A DNA stretch of 10,413 nt. Origin: Erysipelotrichaceae bacterium. Lineage in GTDB: Bacteria; Bacillota_I; Bacilli_A; Erysipelotrichales; Erysipelotrichaceae. The notes under the pieces were generated by a model, which was given only the letters and a program-made list of their open reading frames with translations, was not told the DNA's origin and did no database searches. The stretch spans positions 1 through 10,413 of the forward strand of contig JAILBD010000100.1 of assembly GCA_024681275.1 (NCBI GenBank). Reading direction: 5' to 3'. The position numbers were made by a program, and so were the translations under genes. Of the stretch, positions 5,981 through 10,413 are shown one piece after another. Position 1 is the first letter of the stretch; each line of letters opens with the position of its first letter.

Positions 5981-7333
5981 TTACTGATTTGCTTCAACGA
6001 TCGTGACGGTAACGGAAGATCTTTCCAGTTCCAGAGAAACGAACGGACTGCCCGTGACGACAGCCTGCAGAGGCAAGGTGTATGTGCCTGGCTCATCCGG
6101 CATGTCGAAGTAGACTTCCACATCATTGGCTGAAACGGCATTGATGTTGTCCGTTGAACCGGAGACCGTCACATTGACGCTCCTGAACTCGATGTCCGAA
6201 GAGATCGCCAGATTGTTGTAGTTGTTATGAACGCTCAGCGGGATGTCTTCCAAAACGAGCTGGTCGACCGTCGACAGCGTGACTCTGACATTGACGACCG
6301 TCACATCGGAAGCGCTGACACCGCTAGGCAGCGTGACCGGTAGCATGATCTCCTTATCGACATTCTCTGTGACAGTCGACATATCGAAGTTGACATAGAC
6401 CTCAGAGATGTTGTTGAGGATATTTTCCGGTGCGTAGATCCTCGTCGTCTGGTGGTCGATGATCTGCGCCTTGTCGATCGCCAGTCCGACAGGGACCTGG
6501 CCGATCGGATTCAGACGGATCGGTACTTCGGATGACGGTGAAGAGATCCTGACGCTCGCTGTGATGGAACTCGGAACGATCTCGGCATTGACAGCCTGAC
6601 CATTGCGGTCATAGGCGACAAGAGGCGCTTCGATCTCAAAGTCCGTCGTCTGACCGCTGACATCGATCAAAGCCTTGACCAGCGCGATCGAATTCAGCGT
6701 ATCCTGCGAAGCACGGATATTGATCTTGGTACCCTGTGAGAATACAGGATCGGAAAGGATGTAACGGGAATCCATCTGATTCTGATTGATGAAATCGTAA
6801 GTCAGATCGAACTGCCTCGTCGTCTTCTTTTTCAAAGTGATCGTCACCTCACTTGGCGAAACGATCGTCGAAACGTTGTCACCGTAGCCCACCGTATTCA
6901 TCTTGATGGTATGTGTACCCTCGGTATAGCCTTCCAGATCGATCTGGCAGTATCCCTTCTTGGAAGCTGCGTTGTTGACACTGGCTGCCTCACCGGTGAT
7001 CACGATCTCACAGGCGGAAGGAAGTCCGCTGAGCTCAAATGTTTCGGAATTGTAACGCGCGTTGATCGCCACGTTGGACAAGACCTTGGATGAAGACAGG
7101 ACATTGCCTGTGGAATCATAGGTCGCCACAAAGTATGCCAGACAGGCAAGCAACAAAGCGAAGAGACCGAGATATCTGGTCGAAAAGAAGACGCGGTCGA
7201 TCAGGGAAGAGATCCATCTGAAAAACTTCAGGATATTCTCTTCGATCGTCTCATACTGGCCGCGGTTATTTCCTTTGGAAGCGATCTTCTTAGCTGTTTC
7301 CAGTTTTTTATCGGAGTTATTCAGCTGACTCAT
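5981..7333 (-). CDS. cdaR: CdaA regulatory protein, YbbR-repeat
   Basis: A 450-aa membrane-anchored regulator that binds the diadenylate cyclase CdaA and modulates c-di-AMP production. About 50 cytoplasmic residues precede one membrane segment (about 53-70). The extracytoplasmic part then has four YbbR-type beta repeats, roughly 84-168, 172-264, 269-354 and 360-447, each ending in a strand pattern such as PSEVTITL, PSSITASVRI, VTVVNVRVTL or RSSVTVTIV. Repeat number and order fit the family. The pre-membrane tail is longer than in B. subtilis CdaR as I recall it. The start is well supported by AAGGAGG 6 nt upstream of ATG 7333, inside the end of cdaA, giving a 17-nt overlap and likely translational coupling. 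The gene ends at a strong terminator, and the glmM gene that often follows cdaR in Bacillota is absent. Confidence 0.92.
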   Translation of the reverse strand: MSQLNNSDKKLETAKKIASKGNNRGQYETIEENILKFFRWISSLIDRVFFSTRYLGLFALLLACLAYFVATYDSTGNVLSSSKVLSNVAINARYNSETFELSGLPSACEIVITGEAASVNNAASKKGYCQIDLEGYTEGTHTIKMNTVGYGDNVSTIVSPSEVTITLKKKTTRQFDLTYDFINQNQMDSRYILSDPVFSQGTKINIRASQDTLNSIALVKALIDVSGQTTDFEIEAPLVAYDRNGQAVNAEIVPSSITASVRISSPSSEVPIRLNPIGQVPVGLAIDKAQIIDHQTTRIYAPENILNNISEVYVNFDMSTVTENVDKEIMLPVTLPSGVSASDVTVVNVRVTLSTVDQLVLEDIPLSVHNNYNNLAISSDIEFRSVNVTVSGSTDNINAVSANDVEVYFDMPDEPGTYTLPLQAVVTGSPFVSLELERSSVTVTIVEANQ

Positions 7334-8384
7334 CGTATGCCTCCTTATCCAGATTGTTTTCTATCTCTATCCTCTCTTCCGTTTTTCTGCTGCTGAAAGG
7401 ACTCGTCTTTGAACCATTCTGCTTGTTGCGGTTATTGAAAGGGACCTTCATATCAGGCTCACTGCTGTGTTCGCTTTCCTCTTCCTCGTTCCTCCTGAAG
7501 AGAGAGAAACCACGGCGTCTGTCATCTTCCTGGATCTCGACCACGACATCATCTTCCATCAGCAGAGAGCTTCTGCGTCTGCTGCCTTTTTCGATCGTCG
7601 TCGTATCATTGAGGATGACTCTTCTCAAATAATCCTTGAGCTGTTTCTCATCGACGGAAAAGATCCTGCCGTTTTCAGCGATCGAGATCGCGCTGGTCTC
7701 TTCAGAAACGACGATCGTCAGACAGTCAGATACTTCCGCGATACCCAATGCCGCTCTGTGCCTTGCGCCATAACGGGAAGAAAGGTTGACATTCGTCGGC
7801 GGGAAGTAAGCACTCGCGCAGGCGACTCTGTCACCCTGAATGATGACAGCGCCATCGTGCAAAGGCGTCGTCGTCATGAAGATGGAACAAAGCAGTTCTT
7901 TGGTCACTTCCGCGTTGACGGTGATGCCGGTCTTGATATAATCCTGCAGCGACTGAGACTGCTCGATCGTGATCAGAGCACCGACTTTTTCCTGTGACAG
8001 AGTGATCGTCGCCTCATAGAGCTGTTCGACCAGGTGTTCCTTTTCATTCGCCAGCAGGGAATTGATCCTGGAGAAAGCATTCGTCTTACCGATCTTCTCC
8101 AGCAATCCTCTGATCTCCGGCTGGAAGATGATGATACAAGCCAGCAGGCCCCAGTTGATGAAGATATCCGTAAAATATGTCAGGGTCGAAAGGCCCAGAA
8201 ATTTCGCCAGACCATTCACCGCCACGACAGCGATGATGCCCTTGAAGATCTGTATGGTACGGGAATTATTCCTTATTGCTTTGATCGCATAATAAAACAG
8301 GAACCACATTATGGCTATATCTATTACGATCCTGAATACCGACCAGATATTCTGCAAAGCCAGATTGATATTATAGTCAGCCAT
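7317..8384 (-). CDS. cdaA: Diadenylate cyclase CdaA (DAC domain), with C-terminal extension
   Basis: This membrane enzyme condenses two ATP to cyclic di-AMP, which controls K+ and osmolyte balance and cell-wall homeostasis. Three membrane segments (about 16-34, 46-65, 76-88) precede the DAC domain (about 105-260). The catalytic motifs are intact: LHDGAVII (175-182, DGA at 177-179) and GARHRAALG (206-214, RHR at 208-210). The family is usually about 270-290 residues. This protein has 355, and residues 265-355 form a hydrophilic tail with an arginine patch, acidic runs and many Ser/Asn/Lys, likely disordered. The start ATG 8384 has a strong AAAAGGAGGG site (8388-8397) and an extended -10 upstream. 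It overlaps cdaR by 17 nt. The upstream antiporter has RCK_C-like domains, a type known to bind c-di-AMP in S. aureus CpaA. Confidence 0.97.
   Translation of the reverse strand: MADYNINLALQNIWSVFRIVIDIAIMWFLFYYAIKAIRNNSRTIQIFKGIIAVVAVNGLAKFLGLSTLTYFTDIFINWGLLACIIIFQPEIRGLLEKIGKTNAFSRINSLLANEKEHLVEQLYEATITLSQEKVGALITIEQSQSLQDYIKTGITVNAEVTKELLCSIFMTTTPLHDGAVIIQGDRVACASAYFPPTNVNLSSRYGARHRAALGIAEVSDCLTIVVSEETSAISIAENGRIFSVDEKQLKDYLRRVILNDTTTIEKGSRRRSSLLMEDDVVVEIQEDDRRRGFSLFRRNEEEESEHSSEPDMKVPFNNRNKQNGSKTSPFSSRKTEERIEIENNLDKEAYDESAE
7340..7346 (-). promoter_or_regulatory. Ribosome binding site of cdaR
   Basis: AAGGAGG on the minus strand, 6 nt before the ATG at 7333 and within the coding region of cdaA. 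It fixes the cdaR start and so the 17-nt overlap. Confidence 0.8.
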
Positions 8385-8410
8385 GTTCCCTCCTTTTCGT
8401 ACAATTCATT

Positions 8411-8419
8411 ATTATAACA
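8411..8419 (-). promoter_or_regulatory. Extended -10 promoter of cdaA-cdaR
   Basis: The minus strand reads TGTTATAAT, that is TGn followed by a perfect TATAAT. No consensus -35 is present at 16-18 nt. A start near 8404 leaves about 20 nt of leader containing the AAAAGGAGGG ribosome site. No terminator separates it from the antiporter gene, so read-through is also possible. Confidence 0.6.
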
Positions 8420-8420
8420 T

Positions 8421-8450
8421 AAAGCGTTTTGAGCGCCTCATCAAAGCGTT
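8421..8450. repeat. Two direct copies of AAAGCGTT upstream of the cdaA promoter
   Basis: The plus strand carries AAAGCGTT at 8421-8428 and again at 8443-8450, 22 bp apart (two helical turns). They flank the position where a -35 would lie for the cdaA -10. They could be a regulator site, or chance in a short gap. The distal copy touches the antiporter stop codon. Confidence 0.25.
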
Positions 8451-10048
8451 CACTCTTCCTGATAGATCAGCAGCGTGTCACCAGGAAGGATCAGCGTATC
8501 GCCGTTCGGAATGATCCTTTCATCTTCCCTCTTCAGCATGATGATCAGCTGATTGGCCGGAATGCCCAGATCCTCGACCTTTCTGTTTGCCCAGGCATCG
8601 TCCTTCCTGATCGCGATCTCCGTGACCCTTTCTTTGCCGGAAGGCGAATAAGCCGGTATGTTGACGATCAGATCATCTCCTTCTTCCAGGACGTTCCTTC
8701 CTCTGGCCGCGATCGACTTGCCATTCCGCTTGATCATGACAGCCTGCGAAGCGAACGGGATATCGATGTCCTTGATGCGCTTGCCGACCCAGGAATGTCC
8801 TTTTCCGATGTGGACCTTTGTGAACTGGAAATCGACTTCCAGATCATAGTCATTGAAAGTCTTGTAGACATTAGGATCCTCATCGATCATATCAAGCTTC
8901 TTAGACACCGCCGGAAGCAAAGCACCCTGTATGGCGATCGAAAACAGCGAAACGATGAACACCACATGGAAGAGATCCATCGAAAGCCTGATACCTGAAG
9001 ATAGAGCCATGATCGAAAAGACGATCGAAGAAGCACCCCTCAGTCCTGCCCAGGATATGAGCAGACACTGTCTGAACGAACACCTTAAAGGAAGCAGAAG
9101 GATCAGTGACATGAGGGGTCTGGAAACAAAAGTCAGAATGAGCACGACGGTCACCGCCATCGGAATGCTGGCAGGCATCGTCGAAGGCGTGGACAGAAGG
9201 CCGATGATGAAGAATATCAGCATCTGCAGCAAAGAAGTCAGATCAGAGAAGAAAGCGATGATGGCTCTCTTGGAATTGATATGGGAATTGCCCAGATAGA
9301 TGCCCAGCAGATAGACACTCAGATAGGCGTTGCCGCCCAGTTTATCTGTCAAAGCATAGCACAGCATCGTGACCGACAGGATAAAGATCGTATCCAGTCC
9401 GTCCGCGACGATGTTCTTCATGCTCAGGATCCGTTTTGCAAGCCTTGAGAATAGATAACCGTTAAAAAAACCGAATGCCAGCTGTACGAGGATCGTCATG
9501 ACGATGTGCTCCACTTTGCCGGTCTTCATGATATTGATCGCCGTGATCGTCAGAAGATAAGCCATCGGGTCATTGGAACCGGATTCCACTTCCAGGATCG
9601 GAGAAGTCCCATCCTTGAGATCGAGGTTGTTGGCCTTGAGGATGGAGAACACAGAAGCCGCATCCGTCGAAGCCAGGACAGACGAGATCAAAAAGCTTTC
9701 CGCATAAGACAGACCTAAAAGAAAATGGAGGCAGGCCGTCGTGATCATCGCCGTCAGAAAGACGCCGACAGTGGATAAAACAGCCGATTTGCCGACGACC
9801 TTCTTCGCCGACTGCCACTTGGTATTGAAACCGCCCTCGAACATGATGAAGATCAAGGCAATGGAACAGATCATCTCCGCCGAACGGAAATCCTCGTATT
9901 CGATCTTCAGGATGCCATCTTCACCAAACAACATGCCGACAAACATGAAAAAGATCAGCGCCGGAACACCGAGTTTATAAGAAAACTTCTGTGAGATCAC
10001 ACAGAGCAGGATGACCATAGAGACACCTAATACGATATTCGTTGTCAA
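8450..10048 (-). CDS. Cation (K+/Na+):proton antiporter with two RCK_C-like domains, NhaP2/CpaA type
   Basis: A 532-aa inner-membrane CPA-family antiporter. About twelve hydrophobic segments occupy residues 1-385. Signature stretches are IFIMFEGG (66-73), SSVLASTDAASVFSIL (122-137) and ESGSNDPMAY (155-164), whose Asn159-Asp160 is the ion/proton-binding ND pair, and SWAGLRGASSIVFSI (332-346). The cytosolic C-terminus carries two RCK_C/TrkA_C-like beta-rich modules, about 402-466 and 470-531, each ending in a GD-rich strand (EEGDDLIVNI; LPGDTLLIYQ). RCK_C modules gate K+ transporters and in CpaA bind c-di-AMP. K+ is the likelier substrate from architecture, but Na+ cannot be excluded. The start is TTG at 10048, backed by GGAGGA 8 nt upstream. 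The next in-frame ATG is residue 11, inside the first membrane segment and without a ribosome site. cdaA follows after 65 nt. Confidence 0.92.
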   Translation of the reverse strand: MTTNIVLGVSMVILLCVISQKFSYKLGVPALIFFMFVGMLFGEDGILKIEYEDFRSAEMICSIALIFIMFEGGFNTKWQSAKKVVGKSAVLSTVGVFLTAMITTACLHFLLGLSYAESFLISSVLASTDAASVFSILKANNLDLKDGTSPILEVESGSNDPMAYLLTITAINIMKTGKVEHIVMTILVQLAFGFFNGYLFSRLAKRILSMKNIVADGLDTIFILSVTMLCYALTDKLGGNAYLSVYLLGIYLGNSHINSKRAIIAFFSDLTSLLQMLIFFIIGLLSTPSTMPASIPMAVTVVLILTFVSRPLMSLILLLPLRCSFRQCLLISWAGLRGASSIVFSIMALSSGIRLSMDLFHVVFIVSLFSIAIQGALLPAVSKKLDMIDEDPNVYKTFNDYDLEVDFQFTKVHIGKGHSWVGKRIKDIDIPFASQAVMIKRNGKSIAARGRNVLEEGDDLIVNIPAYSPSGKERVTEIAIRKDDAWANRKVEDLGIPANQLIIMLKREDERIIPNGDTLILPGDTLLIYQEE

Positions 10049-10056
10049 ACTATTCT

Positions 10057-10062
10057 TCCTCC
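10057..10062 (-). promoter_or_regulatory. Ribosome binding site selecting the TTG start of the antiporter
   Basis: GGAGGA on the minus strand, 8 nt before TTG 10048-10046. The internal ATG at residue 11 has no such site, so TTG is chosen. Confidence 0.75.
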
Positions 10063-10094
10063 ATTTTTATGGTAACAAAATAAAGTTTCTTAAG

Positions 10095-10119
10095 AATAAA
10101 AAAGTCTGTTTCCAGACTT
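10095..10119 (-). terminator. Intrinsic terminator after tRNA-Arg
   Basis: On the minus strand AAGTCTG and CAGACTT pair perfectly over 7 bp around a GAAA tetraloop, followed by TTTTATT. It ends the dut-tRNA transcript 10 nt after the tRNA CCA. The plus strand also has a T run a few bases past the stem (10122-10127), so weak bidirectional action is possible. Confidence 0.85.
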
Positions 10120-10129
10120 CATTTTTTAG

Positions 10130-10206
10130 TGGCGCGCCCAAAGGGATTCGAACCCCCAACCTTTTGAATCGGAATCAACTGCTCTATCCGTTGGAGCTAT
10201 GGGCGC
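10130..10206 (-). tRNA. tRNA-Arg, anticodon CCG, CCA encoded
   Basis: A complete 77-nt cloverleaf. The 7-bp acceptor stem is GCGCCCA with TGGGCGC, followed by discriminator G and an encoded CCA. The D arm is GCTC...GAGC with a GG-containing loop. The anticodon loop is TTCCGAT, giving U33, anticodon CCG (reads CGG) and A37. The variable loop is five bases (AGGTT), and the T-loop is TTCGAAT with stem GGGGG/CCCTT (two G-U pairs). The first anticodon-stem pair (27:43) is G-A and so mismatched, while the other four pairs are Watson-Crick. The 5' end directly follows the dut stop codon, so it must be cut from a common transcript or have a promoter within dut. Confidence 0.95.
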
Positions 10207-10413
10207 TTAATCTGTGGAACCAAAACCGCCGTGACGCTTTGCCGTATTCTCCTCTTCATCAGCTAGAAAATACCTCAGAAAGACGCCTTGGACAAACCTT
10301 TCACCTTGCCTGATCTTCAAGGCCTTATTCCCCCTGTTGACGATACCGACGATGATATGACCTTCATTGTCCGCGTGATAATAATCGGAATCGATGATGC
10401 CAGTCGTATTCAA
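10207..10413 (-). CDS. dut: dUTP diphosphatase (dUTPase), C-terminal part (cut by right edge)
   Basis: This enzyme hydrolyses dUTP to dUMP and PPi, keeping uracil out of DNA and feeding thymidylate synthesis. It is a trimeric cytosolic protein. The visible 68 residues hold the last conserved motifs. TTGIIDSDYY is motif III with the catalytic Asp of the IDxDY core. IRQGERFVQGVFL is motif IV (residues about 34-46 of the fragment). RHGGFGSTD at the end is motif V, the flexible arm with Arg and the Phe that stacks on uracil. The N-terminal part, about 80-100 residues with motifs I and II, lies outside the window. The TTG at the very edge is an internal Leu codon, not a start. The TAA stop (10209-10207) is immediately followed by the first base of tRNA-Arg. 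Confidence 0.93.
   Translation of the reverse strand: MNTTGIIDSDYYHADNEGHIIVGIVNRGNKALKIRQGERFVQGVFLRYFLADEEENTAKRHGGFGSTD

Noticed and set aside
10049..10129. A c-di-AMP (ydaO-type) or other riboswitch upstream of the antiporter
   Set aside because: The gap is only about 80 nt and is taken up by the tRNA terminator and the ribosome site. A ydaO-type aptamer would not fit.
10011..10313. A 100-codon plus-strand reading frame across the tRNA with a GIRTPNLLNRNQLLYPLELWA-like stretch
   Set aside because: This is the well-known false protein produced by reading through the antisense of a tRNA-Arg gene. It overlaps the tRNA, its terminator and the ends of two real genes.

Overview
The window looks like chromosomal core DNA of a Gram-positive Bacillota (Firmicutes) bacterium. 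The evidence is a c-di-AMP synthase/regulator pair, a CssRS-like two-component system, a lipoprotein signal, a Ddl of clostridial/erysipelotrichial type, strong AGGAGG-type ribosome binding sites and extended -10 promoters. A placement near Erysipelotrichia is a guess from the overall look of the proteins, in particular the membrane-anchored Mur ligase. Every gene is on the minus strand, so transcription runs from high to low coordinates. I see no mobile element, CRISPR array, phage gene or other sign of horizontal transfer.

In transcription order, the right edge holds the C-terminal part of a dUTPase. Its stop codon directly abuts a tRNA-Arg(CCG) gene with encoded CCA, followed by a clear intrinsic terminator. 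Next is a cation/proton antiporter of the NhaP2/CpaA type with two C-terminal RCK_C-like domains and a TTG start. Then come cdaA (membrane diadenylate cyclase) and cdaR (YbbR-repeat regulator), which overlap and end in a terminator. An extended -10 promoter lies just before cdaA. The antiporter and the c-di-AMP synthase make a plausible functional pair, because RCK_C domains of several K+ transporters bind c-di-AMP.

The left half starts with a monocistronic-looking lipoprotein with two related domains, closed by a hairpin. After it comes a tightly packed unit: CssR-like response regulator, CssS-like histidine kinase, alpha/beta hydrolase, membrane-anchored MurF-like ligase and D-Ala-D-Ala ligase (cut by the left edge). 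Three consecutive junctions overlap by 1-4 nt, and the fourth gap is only 23 nt. This joins an envelope-stress type regulator to the two enzymes that make and attach the D-Ala-D-Ala terminus of peptidoglycan, plus an uncharacterised hydrolase.

The most interesting points are the MurF-like protein, whose N-terminal uridine-nucleotide-binding domain is replaced by about five membrane segments, and its coupled operon with a two-component system. Others are the cdaA-antiporter neighbourhood, an unusual charged C-terminal extension on CdaA, the zero-gap dUTPase/tRNA junction, and a roughly five-fold excess of GATC. None of these is firm evidence for a wholly new system. Most of the window is conserved housekeeping and envelope biology in an unusual arrangement.
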